Assembly (NCBI GenBank): GCA_903832325.1
Contig: CAILBC010000032.1
Location: forward strand, 1 to 64,000
Direction of reading: 5' to 3'
Length of the DNA: 64,000 nucleotides
From: an uncultured Sphingomonadales bacterium
GTDB taxonomy: Bacteria > Pseudomonadota > Alphaproteobacteria > Sphingomonadales > Sphingomonadaceae
Positions 52,142-61,405 of the stretch are shown here, piece after piece. The notes under the pieces were generated by a model. It had not been told where the DNA came from. It was given only the letters and a program-made list of their open reading frames with translations, and made no database searches. Every line of letters begins with the position of its first letter. Within the stretch, counting starts at the first letter, position 1. Made by a program: the position numbers and the translations under genes.

Positions 52142-52831
52142 CTAGCCGAGCGGCGCGCCGGGGGCAAGGTCGGCCAGAACAGCATCCAGCCAGCCGGCCA
52201 TGTCGTCGATCATCACGTCGATCGCGGTGTCGTCCTTGGCGCGGTCACCCCATTCGGTGGCCATGTCGATCCACACTGTCTGCATGCCCAAATTTTTGGC
52301 CGGGGGCAGATTGCGTGCCGTATCCTCGATGAACACCGCGCGCGCGGGATCGATCGAAAACGCCTCGATCAGCCCGTGATAGGCGCTCATTTCCGGTTTC
52401 GGGCGATACGTCATCGCGTGGATGTCCCAGATCCCTTCGAAGCAATCGGCTATGCCCAGCGCCGCAAGGGCGCGCGCGGCATAATCGGCATCGGCATTGG
52501 TAAAGATCAGCCGGCGCCCCGGCAGCGCGCGCAACCGGTCGCCCAGGCGCGGCGCACGATCGAGCACGGTCATGTCGACAGCATGGACATAATCGAGAAA
52601 TTCGCGCGGATTGACCGCGTGGTAATGCATCAGCCCGGCCAGCGTGGTGCCGTGATCGTGAAAATACATTTTCTGCACGCGCCGCGCTTCGGCCAGATCG
52701 CATCCCAGCAATTCGCTGATGAACCGGCCCATCAGCACATCGATCTGGCTGAACAGATTGACGCTGGAGGGGTAGAGCGTGTTGTCCAGATCGAAAATCC
52801 AGCAATCGACGCGGGCGGGATCAAACGGCAT
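52142..52831 (-). CDS. HAD-family pyrimidine 5'-nucleotidase
   Basis: A 229-residue haloacid-dehalogenase phosphatase of the SDT1-like pyrimidine 5'-nucleotidase group. Motif I is [17 protein letters not shown] (about 11-27), motif [17 protein letters not shown], and motif [23 protein letters not shown]. It would dephosphorylate pyrimidine nucleoside monophosphates. The ATG at 52831 leaves 56 bp to the divergent rnhB start. It is probably the first gene of an operon with dapD and the cupin gene. Confidence 0.9.
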   Translation of the reverse strand: MPFDPARVDCWIFDLDNTLYPSSVNLFSQIDVLMGRFISELLGCDLAEARRVQKMYFHDHGTTLAGLMHYHAVNPREFLDYVHAVDMTVLDRAPRLGDRLRALPGRRLIFTNADADYAARALAALGIADCFEGIWDIHAMTYRPKPEMSAYHGLIEAFSIDPARAVFIEDTARNLPPAKNLGMQTVWIDMATEWGDRAKDDTAIDVMIDDMAGWLDAVLADLAPGAPLG

Positions 52832-52887
52832 GGTGCGGGGGATCTTTGCTTGCTGGAGGGCGTGCCTGCGCGATAGGGGCTTGTGGC

Positions 52888-53529
52888 ATGTCCTGTCCAT
52901 CGCTCTTGCCCGAAAGTGGCCTGTTGATCGGCGTTGATGAAGCCGGGCGCGGGCCGCTGGCCGGGCCGGTGGTGGCCGCCGCGGTTGTTCTGGGCCCCGA
53001 TGCGCCCCATGGCCTGGCCGATTCCAAGGTGTTGTCGGCCAAACGCCGCGCCGTGCTCGATCCGCTGATCCGCGCCACCTGCCGCTGGGGCATCGGCGTG
53101 GTGGAGGCCGACGAGATCGACCGCATCAACATCTTTGCCGCCACGATGAAGGCGATGACGCTCGCCGTCGCGGCGTTGGTTGACACGGAAGAGGCTGCTC
53201 GGGAAGGGGCCGGTCCGGACGCTATCATCGCGCTGGTGCTGATCGATGGCAACAAGACCCCTGCCGGCCGCGTGCCCGAATGGTGCTGGCCGGCGCGCGC
53301 GATTGTTGGCGGCGACGCCACCGAGCCGGCAATTTCCGCCGCCTCGATCCTGGCCAAACAGCATCGCGATGCGATCATGCAGGCGGCGGCGCGTGAATGG
53401 CCGCACTATGGCTGGGACCGCAACGCCGGCTATGGCACGCCGGACCATCTCGATGCCCTGCGTCGCCACGGCCCGTGCCCGCTGCACCGCCGCAGTTTTC
53501 GCCCGGTGGCGGCGGCGGCGAGAGACTGA
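52888..53529 (+). CDS. rnhB: ribonuclease HII
   Basis: RNase HII removes ribonucleotides from DNA and RNA in RNA-DNA hybrids. The 213-residue product carries the catalytic [21 protein letters not shown] (acidic D and E at about 15-16), [17 protein letters not shown] with the third acidic residue, and the late [14 protein letters not shown]. It lies directly before ccrM; this rnhB-ccrM order is common in alphaproteobacteria, with ccrM having its own control region. Confidence 0.95.
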   Translation: MSCPSLLPESGLLIGVDEAGRGPLAGPVVAAAVVLGPDAPHGLADSKVLSAKRRAVLDPLIRATCRWGIGVVEADEIDRINIFAATMKAMTLAVAALVDTEEAAREGAGPDAIIALVLIDGNKTPAGRVPEWCWPARAIVGGDATEPAISAASILAKQHRDAIMQAAAREWPHYGWDRNAGYGTPDHLDALRRHGPCPLHRRSFRPVAAAARD

Positions 53530-53596
53530 TCACCAGACGAGCGAATATTTTTTGTTCCGCCCTTACCACAAGATGTGGCGTTGCGCGCCGGGGCGG

Positions 53597-54934
<1,338 letters not shown>

Positions 54935-54960
54935 CATGCCGAATTCCACCAACACCGCTC

Positions 54961-55050
54961 GTCCTGGGCCTGTCGAAGGACGCGCGCAGCGGTTTTTCCG
55001 GGCACAATTCCGGGCGGGCCTTGGTGCGCGTAAATCGACAGGCGCAGGAC
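54961..55050. repeat. inverted pair of GTCCTGGGCCTGTCGA repeats
   Basis: GTCCTGGGCCTGTCGA at 54961-54976 and TCGACAGGCGCAGGAC at 55035-55050 are inverted copies with one mismatch, 58 bp apart. They are variants of the element at 17850-17937, with the same spacing between arms. Confidence 0.85.
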
Positions 55051-55096
55051 GAACAGGCCTGGTTTGTAAATCGGGTTTTGCAAGCGGGATCATGGC

Positions 55097-56209
55097 ATGA
55101 CCGAACGCGTTTACATCCGGCCGATCGCGCTGGCCGAAAGCCCGCAAAGCGAAGGCGGCGCGGTGGTGCGGCTGGGCGGGGGCCTGGTTTGGGCCAGCCG
55201 CTTTGCGCTGATCCGCCGCAACCAGGGCAGGATCGTGTCGCGCCGGCAATGCGGCGTGGCCGACATGGCCGAAGCGATTGCCGCGCTGCCCGATGCCCTG
55301 GCCGCCGAGGCGCAGGCGCAATGGCGCGATCTGGCGCGCAGCCATCCGCCGATCGCTTGCGGCGCGCGCATGTTGCGGCTGGATCAGCCGCTGGTGATGG
55401 GCATCCTGAATGTCACGCCCGACAGCTTTTCCGATGGCGGCAAGTTTCTCGACAAACCTGATGCGGCGCTGGAACACGCGCATGCCATGCTGGAGGCGGG
55501 CGCCGCGATCATCGATGTGGGCGGCGAATCCACCCGCCCGGGCGCAGCCGCGGTGTGGGAAGGCGATGAAGCGCGCCGCGTGGTGCCGGTGATTGAAAAC
55601 CTGGCGCGCGCCGGGGCAGCCATATCGATCGACAGCCGGCGGGCCAGCGTGATCGGTGCGGCGCTTTCGGCCGGCGCGCATATCGTCAACGATGTGTCGG
55701 CAATGCGCCATGATCCGCGCACGGCGGCGCTGGTGGCCGAAAGCGGCGCGCCGGTGGTGCTGATGCATGCGCCGGGCGATGCCAGCGATCTGCACGCCGA
55801 CGGGAATTATCGCGATGTCGTGCTCGATGTGTTCGATGCCTTGCGCGAACGGCGCGATGCGGCGCTGGCGGCGGGGATCGCGCGCGATCGTATCCTGATT
55901 GATCCGGGCATCGGCTTTGGCAAGACGCTGGCGGAAAACCTGGCGTTGATCAACGCTTTGCCGATGCTGCACGGGCTGGGCCAGCCGATCCTGTTTGGTG
56001 CCAGCCGCAAACGCATGATCGGCGCGCTGGCGGGTGAGGCCCCGGCGCACCAACGCATGCCGGGCTCGCTCGCGGTGGCGCTGCGGGCAGCCGATTCAGG
56101 CGCGCAAGTGCTGCGCGTGCACGATGTGGCCGAAACGGTGCAGGCGCTGCATATCTGGCGCGGCCTGCGCGATGCGGCAGTGACCGATTTCAGCCAGATG
56201 GGTGATTAG
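55097..56209 (+). CDS. folP: dihydropteroate synthase
   Basis: FolP joins p-aminobenzoate to the pterin diphosphate in folate synthesis. In the 370-residue product the enzyme core starts at about residue 95 with VMGILNVTPDSFSDGGKF, then DVGGESTRPGAAAV, ISIDSRRASVIGAAL, IVNDVSAM and LFGASRKRMIGAL. The first 90 residues (with RRNQGRIVSRRQCGVADMAEAI) are an extension beyond the E. coli enzyme (282 residues), seen in sphingomonad homologues; its role is unknown. The gene follows 208 bp of repeats after ccrM. Confidence 0.94.
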   Translation: MTERVYIRPIALAESPQSEGGAVVRLGGGLVWASRFALIRRNQGRIVSRRQCGVADMAEAIAALPDALAAEAQAQWRDLARSHPPIACGARMLRLDQPLVMGILNVTPDSFSDGGKFLDKPDAALEHAHAMLEAGAAIIDVGGESTRPGAAAVWEGDEARRVVPVIENLARAGAAISIDSRRASVIGAALSAGAHIVNDVSAMRHDPRTAALVAESGAPVVLMHAPGDASDLHADGNYRDVVLDVFDALRERRDAALAAGIARDRILIDPGIGFGKTLAENLALINALPMLHGLGQPILFGASRKRMIGALAGEAPAHQRMPGSLAVALRAADSGAQVLRVHDVAETVQALHIWRGLRDAAVTDFSQMGD

Positions 56210-56243
56210 CCCCCAGATCACGCAGCCGGATCAAGCAGCCGAA

Positions 56244-57662
56244 TTATGCAGCGTTGTCTATGCCCAGTTCCGACAGTTTGCGGTAAAGCGTCGAACGGCC
56301 AATGCCCAGCCGGCGCGCGACTTCGGTCATGCGGCCGCGATAGTGGCCGATGGCCAGGCGGATCACATCGGCCTCGATTTCTTCGAGCGGGCGCAGATTG
56401 CCATCGGGGCCAAACAGGGTCACCCCGGCGCCATCGCTGATCGGCTGATGCACGCGCGCGGTTTCGCCAAGCAGATTGGCAAGGCGCGGAAAATCCTGCG
56501 CGGTCAGCGCTTCGCCATCGCAGAACACGGCCGCGCGGAACAGCGTTGCCTGCAACTGGCGCACATTGCCCGGCCAGTCATAGGCGGCGAGCAGCGACAG
56601 CGCGCCATCGGTAATGCCCAGCGGACGCAGCCCCGGCTGTTCGCCGATCCGCGCCAGGAAATGGCGGGCCAGCGCCGGAATGTCGCCCGACCGTTCGCGA
56701 AGGGTGGGCAGGCGCACTTGCGTGGTCGACAGGCGGGTCAGCAGATCGGCGTCGAACAGGCCGGCCTCGACCAGATCGCGCAACGGCGCATTGCTGCACA
56801 CGAACAGGCGCACATCCAGCCGGAACGAATGGTGCGCGCCGATCGGCTGCACATCGCCGCGCGCGATGAATTGCCCCAGCCGCTGCTGCACCGCCATTGG
56901 CAGGCGGTCGATCTCGTCAATCACCAGCGTGCCGCCATCGGCGTGCTGCAACGCGCCGACCAGCCGTTCAAAGGCGCCGGCAAAGGCACCCTTTTCGTGG
57001 CCGAACATCACCGATTCGATCTGGTTGGGCGGAATCCCGCCGGCGTTGATAATGCGCAGCGGCAGCTTTGACCGCGGCGAAGCGGCGTGAATTGCGCGCA
57101 CCAGCATTTCCTTGCCCGTGCCGCTTTCGCCTTCGATCAGCACATGCGCATGGGTGCGCGCGGCCTTTGCCGCCACGGCCAGCGCCGTGCGAAACGAAGA
57201 TGCCGCGCCGATCATCGAATCGAAATCGAGCGCCGCGCCCAGCTTTTCGGTCAGCGGATGCAGTTCGGAACTTTGCACTTCGGGCGCGGTGGCCGCGCGC
57301 AGCGCCTGGACCAGGCGATCGGGCGAAACCGGCTTGATCAGATAATCGGTGGCCCCGGCGCGCATCGCCTCCACCGCCAGCAGCGGCGAAGAACTGGTGG
57401 TGATCATCAGGATCGGCAGGGCAGGGCGCCGCGCCTTCAGCTCGGCAATCAGATCGCAGGCGCTTTCGCCCGGAACCCATTGATCCAGAATGATTGCGCC
57501 CAGCCGCATGCCCTGGCGCGTGCCCAGCGTGGCAATCGCGGTTTCCGAATCGCGCGCCACGATCGTGCGCCAGCCTTCGCGCGCGGCCAGCGCGGAAACG
57601 AGCCGGATCTGGGCCGGTTCGTCATCGATCAGCATCAGCAGACGATCTTCGATGTCAGACAT
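56244..57662 (-). CDS. NtrC-family response regulator with altered GAFTGA motif
   Basis: A 472-residue three-domain regulator. The receiver (about 1-125) has the acidic pair D13-D14, phospho-acceptor D60 in IILDQWVPG, and K110. The AAA+ domain has Walker A GESGTGKE at 178-185 and Walker B TLVIDE at 245-250. A Fis-type helix-turn-helix (TEVARRLGIGRSTLYRKLSELG) closes the protein. The sigma-54-contacting loop reads GAFAGA (225-230) instead of GAFTGA; that threonine is usually needed to activate sigma-54. It may therefore work with sigma-70 or as a repressor. No histidine kinase is adjacent. Confidence 0.9.
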   Translation of the reverse strand: MSDIEDRLLMLIDDEPAQIRLVSALAAREGWRTIVARDSETAIATLGTRQGMRLGAIILDQWVPGESACDLIAELKARRPALPILMITTSSSPLLAVEAMRAGATDYLIKPVSPDRLVQALRAATAPEVQSSELHPLTEKLGAALDFDSMIGAASSFRTALAVAAKAARTHAHVLIEGESGTGKEMLVRAIHAASPRSKLPLRIINAGGIPPNQIESVMFGHEKGAFAGAFERLVGALQHADGGTLVIDEIDRLPMAVQQRLGQFIARGDVQPIGAHHSFRLDVRLFVCSNAPLRDLVEAGLFDADLLTRLSTTQVRLPTLRERSGDIPALARHFLARIGEQPGLRPLGITDGALSLLAAYDWPGNVRQLQATLFRAAVFCDGEALTAQDFPRLANLLGETARVHQPISDGAGVTLFGPDGNLRPLEEIEADVIRLAIGHYRGRMTEVARRLGIGRSTLYRKLSELGIDNAA

Positions 57663-57892
57663 TCGTCATCCGGTCCGATTTCCCGTGTCCCCTGGCCACA
57701 CTGCGAAAACGACAATTCGCGCGCAGGCAGGGGGCTTGCCGGATGCTTCTACGCCAAAGGGGGTAAAAACCGGATTAAGGCTGGAATTGACTGTTGTCGC
57801 TTGAGCCTGCGGGGTTGGAACGATAGAGGATGCGGCAGGCGCAGGCCGAAATGGGGTCTGTGCAGGGTTCAACGCATTTCGAAGGTGACGAC
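57663..57892. other. 230-bp divergent gap, response regulator / oxidase subunit IV
   Basis: The region holds the divergent promoters of the response regulator and of the small oxidase subunit/pnt genes. The segment around 57700-57810 is AT-richer than the genes. I see no repeat, operator or RNA that I can name. Confidence 0.4.
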
Positions 57893-58015
57893 ATGGCTCC
57901 GGCAAACGACATCAAGGCCGCACGCGCGACGTACGAAGGGTTTGTCAATCTGATCAAGATTTCCGTCCCGGTGATCGTGGTGATCGTCGCCTTTGTCGTC
58001 TACCTCATCCACTGA
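57893..58015 (+). CDS. aa3-type cytochrome c oxidase subunit IV-like peptide
   Basis: A 40-residue single-span membrane peptide: a polar N-terminus (APANDIKAARATYEGFVNLI) followed by one hydrophobic helix IKISVPVIVVIVAFVVYLI. It matches the bacterial aa3 oxidase subunit IV family (PF07835), whose hallmark is the TYEGFV-type segment before the helix. In sphingomonads a copy of this gene is found just before the transhydrogenase genes, as here (9 bp before pntAA). The main oxidase subunits are not in the window. The longer frame from 57830 is less likely. Confidence 0.8.
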   Translation: MAPANDIKAARATYEGFVNLIKISVPVIVVIVAFVVYLIH

Positions 58016-58024
58016 TCGCTGACT

Positions 58025-59155
58025 GTGGCAAAGCCCCTCGACATCGTGGTGCTGCGCGAGCGCGCACCGGGCGAAACGCGCGTTGCGGCAACCCCGGAAA
58101 CGGTCAGGAAGCTGATCGCGCTGGGTGCCGCAGTTACGGTCGAGGCGGGGGCGGGCGCTGCCGCATCGCTGTCTGACGATGATTATGCCGCCGCCGGCGC
58201 AAAGATTGCCCAGGCCGATGCGGCGCAAGGTGCCGATATCGTGCTGGCGGTTCAGGGGCCCGAGGCGGACATGCTGGCCGGGGCCAATTCCGGCGCGTGG
58301 ATCGTGGCGGGTCTTGATCCGTTTGGCCGGCGCGACCGGGTCGATGCCTATGCCGGCGCCGGGTTTGAGGCGCTGGCGATGGAATTCATGCCGCGCATCA
58401 CGCGCGCGCAATCGATGGATATTCTGTCGAGCCAGGCCAATCTGTCGGGATACAAGGCGGTGCTGATCGCGGCGAACCTTTATGGCCGCGCCTTTCCGAT
58501 GATGATGACCGCGGCCGGCACGGTCAGCGCGGCCAAGGCCTTTGTGATGGGCGTGGGCGTGGCCGGGCTTCAGGCGATTGCCACGGCACGCCGCCTGGGC
58601 GCGCAAGTATCGGCGACCGATGTGCGATCAGCCACCAGGGAACAGATCCAGTCGCTGGGCGCAAAGCCGATTTTCGTCGAAAACGTGAAGGGCATCGAAG
58701 GCGAAGGCGCGGGCGGCTATGCCACCGAAATGAGCGCCGAATACCAGGCGGCGCAGGCCGAACTGGTATCCAGCCATATCGCCAAGCAGGATATCGTGAT
58801 CACCACCGCGCTGATCCCCGGCCGCGCTGCGCCGCGCCTGATCAGCGATGCGCAGATCGCGACGATGAAGCCGGGCAGCGTGATTTATGACCTGGCCGTG
58901 GCCCAGGGCGGCAATGTCGAAGGATCGGTGCCCGATCAGGTGGTCGAAATCCACGGGGTGAAAGTGGTCGGCTATGCCAACACCCCCGCGCAGCTTCCGG
59001 CTGATGCTTCGGCGCTGTTTGCGCGCAACCTCTACAATTTCCTCAATGCCTTCTGGGACAAGGAAGCGGGCCGCCCGGTGCTGGATGAGGAAATCGGCAA
59101 TGCCATCCGCCTGACCCAGGGCGGCAAAGTGGTGCACGAAAGGCTTTTGGGGTGA
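58025..59155 (+). CDS. pntAA: NAD(P) transhydrogenase subunit alpha, part 1
   Basis: This is the soluble NAD(H)-binding domain of proton-translocating transhydrogenase, which makes NADPH from NADH using proton-motive force. The 376-residue product has the N-terminal LRERAPGETRVAATPETVRKL, QANLSGYKAVLIAA, the Rossmann VMGVGVAGLQAIATARRLGA and the GYANTPAQLPADAS segment. The start is the GTG at 58025. In other alphaproteobacteria part 2 of the alpha subunit follows at once; here 530 bp with repeats and a DUF559 nuclease gene intervene. Confidence 0.95.
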   Translation: MAKPLDIVVLRERAPGETRVAATPETVRKLIALGAAVTVEAGAGAAASLSDDDYAAAGAKIAQADAAQGADIVLAVQGPEADMLAGANSGAWIVAGLDPFGRRDRVDAYAGAGFEALAMEFMPRITRAQSMDILSSQANLSGYKAVLIAANLYGRAFPMMMTAAGTVSAAKAFVMGVGVAGLQAIATARRLGAQVSATDVRSATREQIQSLGAKPIFVENVKGIEGEGAGGYATEMSAEYQAAQAELVSSHIAKQDIVITTALIPGRAAPRLISDAQIATMKPGSVIYDLAVAQGGNVEGSVPDQVVEIHGVKVVGYANTPAQLPADASALFARNLYNFLNAFWDKEAGRPVLDEEIGNAIRLTQGGKVVHERLLG

Positions 59156-59160
59156 GGGGG

Positions 59161-59215
59161 CAAACCCCTCCACCACCCTTTGGGCGGTCCCCCTCCCCGG
59201 TCCGGGAAGGACTGG
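59161..59215 (-). repeat. two-hairpin palindromic repeat, copy R3
   Basis: Read on the minus strand: CTTCCCGGACCGGGGAG, GGGGACC, hairpin 2 CCGCCC-AAA-GGGTGG and GGAGGGGTTTGCCCC. It begins 5 bp after the pntAA stop and faces R4 head to head, 3 bp apart. Confidence 0.85.
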
Positions 59216-59218
59216 AAC

Positions 59219-59276
59219 ATCCTCCCCGGACCGGGGAGGGGGACCATGCGCAGCATGGTGGAGGGGTAATGCCCCA
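59219..59276 (+). repeat. two-hairpin palindromic repeat, copy R4
   Basis: On the plus strand: CTCCCCGGACCGGGGAG, GGGGACC, hairpin 2 CCATGC-GCA-GCATGG and GGAGGGGTAATGCCCC. The second stem differs from R1, R3 and R5 at two paired positions, keeping the pairing. Its GGAGGGG (59260-59266) and ATG (59269) are the ribosome binding site and start of the DUF559 gene. Confidence 0.87.
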
Positions 59277-59682
59277 AGCGCCAGGCCATGAAATTTCAGG
59301 TCCGGTCGTGAAGCGCGCGCGCGAATTGCGCAAGGCGATGTCTTTGCCCGAAGTGCAGTTGTGGCGCCAATTGCGTTTGCGGCCTAATGGGCTGAAATTT
59401 CGTCGTCAGCATCCCATCGCCCCTTATGTCGTGGATTTCTGCTGCATGTCCGCGCGGCTCGTTGTCGAAATTGACGGGTTCGCGCATAACACTGGCAACC
59501 GTCCCGCACGCGATACTGCGAGAACACGGTTTCTGGAAAACAACGGGTACACAGTTATACGGATTTCTGCTGCGCAAGTGCTGGCGGATACCGTGGGTAC
59601 GGCTGAGGCGATCGCGGGGTGTGGGGCGAAACCCCTCCACCGCCCTGCGGGCGGTCCCCCTCCCCGTGCCGGGGAGGATTGA
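59269..59682 (+). CDS. DUF559 (Vsr-like) endonuclease, flanked by palindromic repeats
   Basis: A 137-residue protein of the DUF559 family, small nucleases with the Vsr/very-short-patch-repair endonuclease fold. The core is intact: KAMSLPEVQLWRQLR (E in helix 1), LRPNGLKFRRQHPIAPYVVDF (catalytic Asp), and ARLVVEIDGFAH (Glu, Asp, His). The C-terminal 17 or so residues are encoded by repeat R5 and its first codons by R4, so gene and repeats are physically one unit. It interrupts the pnt operon, between pntAA and pntAB. Biological role unknown; a nuclease acting on its own flanking hairpins is one possibility. Confidence 0.88.
   Translation: MPQAPGHEISGPVVKRARELRKAMSLPEVQLWRQLRLRPNGLKFRRQHPIAPYVVDFCCMSARLVVEIDGFAHNTGNRPARDTARTRFLENNGYTVIRISAAQVLADTVGTAEAIAGCGAKPLHRPAGGPPPRAGED
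59621..59680 (-). repeat. two-hairpin palindromic repeat, copy R5
   Basis: Read on the minus strand: CTCCCCGGCACGGGGAG, GGGGACC, hairpin 2 CCGCCC-GCA-GGGCGG and GGAGGGGTTTCGCCCC. It encodes the end of the DUF559 protein on the plus strand. Its GGGGAGG (59671-59677) lies 8 nt before the pntAB ATG and acts as that gene's ribosome binding site. Confidence 0.87.
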
Positions 59683-59685
59683 GCC

Positions 59686-59970
59686 ATGGATTTTGTGAGT
59701 ATCCTGTCGATTTTCGTGATGGCCTGTTTTGTGGGCTATTACGTGGTGTGGTCGGTGACCCCGGCTTTGCACACGCCGCTGATGGCGGTGACCAATGCGA
59801 TTTCCTCGGTGATCGTGGTGGGCGCGCTGATTGCGGGCGCGGCGCAGGGGTCGGCCGTTTCGAAATGGCTGGGGCTTGCGGCGGTGGTGCTGGCGAGTGT
59901 GAACATTTTCGGCGGGTTTGCCGTGACCGAGCGGATGCTGGCGATGTACAAGAAGAAGGACAAGAAGTGA
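59686..59970 (+). CDS. pntAB: NAD(P) transhydrogenase subunit alpha, part 2
   Basis: The membrane segment of the split alpha subunit of transhydrogenase. The 94-residue product has three predicted helices (about 3-25, 34-55 and 60-80) and the family's [24 protein letters not shown] followed by a basic tail, YKKKDKK. The ATG is preceded by GGGGAGG from repeat R5. Its TGA overlaps the pntB ATG (TGATG). Confidence 0.94.
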   Translation: MDFVSILSIFVMACFVGYYVVWSVTPALHTPLMAVTNAISSVIVVGALIAGAAQGSAVSKWLGLAAVVLASVNIFGGFAVTERMLAMYKKKDKK

Positions 59971-61382
59971 TGGAATTGTCCGCTTCATCCCCCTGGGTTG
60001 CGCTGGCCTATCTGGTTGCCGGTGTCCTGTTCATCATGGCCTTGCGCGGGCTTTCCAGCCCGGCCACGTCGCGCAGCGGCAACCGCTATGGCATGATCGG
60101 TATGACCATTGCGATGGTCACCACGCTGATCACGCACGGCATTGCCAGCTTGCCCGAAATTCTGGGGGCTGTCGGCATTGGCGGCGTCGTCGGCTTTGTT
60201 ACCGCGCGGCGGATCAAGATGACCGACATGCCGCAGCTTGTCGCCGCGTTCCATTCGCTGGTCGGCCTTGCCGCGGTGCTGGTGGGCTGGGCGGCCTATC
60301 TCAACCCGCAGGCGTTCGGCATTCTGGAAGGCGCGCATATCGCCTCGCACAGCCGGGTTGAAATGGGCCTGGGCATTGCGATCGGCGCGATCACCTTTTC
60401 GGGATCGATCATCGCGTTTCTGAAACTTGCCGGAAAGATGAGCGGTTCACCGATTCTGCTGCCCGGCCGCCATGTGCTCAATCTGGGCACGCTGCTGCTG
60501 ATCATCGGTCTGGTCGGGTGCTTTACCCAGGTCGATGACTTGTGGGTTATCGCGGTGATCACCGCGCTGTCGTTCATCATCGGCTTTCTGCTGATCATCC
60601 CGATCGGCGGGGCGGACATGCCGGTGGTGGTGTCGATGCTCAACAGCTATTCGGGCTGGGCGGCGGCGGCGATGGGCTTTACGCTCAACAACACCGCAAT
60701 GATCATCACCGGCGCGCTGGTCGGATCATCGGGCGCCATCTTGTCGTATATCATGTGCAAGGCGATGAACCGGTCGTTCCTTTCGGTGATCGCGGGTGGC
60801 TTTGGCGCCGATGCCGGTGGCGGCGCGGGCGGCCCGGCCAAGGAGCAGCGGCCGTGGAAACGCGGCAGCGCCGAAGACGCGGCCTATATCATGAAAGAGG
60901 CCGAAACCGTCATCATCATCCCGGGCTACGGCATGGCGGTCAGCCAGGCGCAGCATGCCTTGCGCGAAATGGGTGACCAGTTGAAGGCGCACGGGGTGAG
61001 TGTGAAATATGCGATCCACCCGGTGGCGGGCCGCATGCCCGGGCATATGAACGTGCTGCTGGCCGAAGCCAACGTGCCCTATGACGAAGTGTTCGAACTG
61101 GAAGACATCAACGGCGAATTTGCGCAGGCCGATGTGGCCTTCATCATCGGCGCCAACGATGTGGTCAATCCGGCGGCCAAGACCGACAAATCCTCGCCGA
61201 TCTATGGCATGCCGGTGTTCGATGTGGACAAGGCCAAGACGATCTTTTTCATCAAGCGCAGCATGGGCGGCGTCGGCTATGCCGGGGTCGACAACGATGT
61301 GTTCTATATGGACCAGACCATGATGCTGCTCGCCGATGCGAAGAAGATGGTGGAAGACATCGTCAAGGCGCTGGCGCACTGA
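59970..61382 (+). CDS. pntB: NAD(P) transhydrogenase subunit beta
   Basis: PntB combines eight or nine membrane helices forming the proton path with the NADP(H)-binding domain. The 470-residue product contains GGADMPVVVSMLNSYSGWAAAAMGFTL in the membrane part. The C-terminal domain III has IIIPGYGMAVSQAQHALREM, HPVAGRMPGHMNVLLAEA, FIIGANDVVNPAAKTD and IFFIKRSMGGVGYAGVDN, the usual NADP-binding set. The start overlaps the pntAB stop. Confidence 0.96.
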   Translation: MELSASSPWVALAYLVAGVLFIMALRGLSSPATSRSGNRYGMIGMTIAMVTTLITHGIASLPEILGAVGIGGVVGFVTARRIKMTDMPQLVAAFHSLVGLAAVLVGWAAYLNPQAFGILEGAHIASHSRVEMGLGIAIGAITFSGSIIAFLKLAGKMSGSPILLPGRHVLNLGTLLLIIGLVGCFTQVDDLWVIAVITALSFIIGFLLIIPIGGADMPVVVSMLNSYSGWAAAAMGFTLNNTAMIITGALVGSSGAILSYIMCKAMNRSFLSVIAGGFGADAGGGAGGPAKEQRPWKRGSAEDAAYIMKEAETVIIIPGYGMAVSQAQHALREMGDQLKAHGVSVKYAIHPVAGRMPGHMNVLLAEANVPYDEVFELEDINGEFAQADVAFIIGANDVVNPAAKTDKSSPIYGMPVFDVDKAKTIFFIKRSMGGVGYAGVDNDVFYMDQTMMLLADAKKMVEDIVKALAH

Positions 61383-61405
61383 TGTTTGCGCACTGAACGG
61401 CCGGC

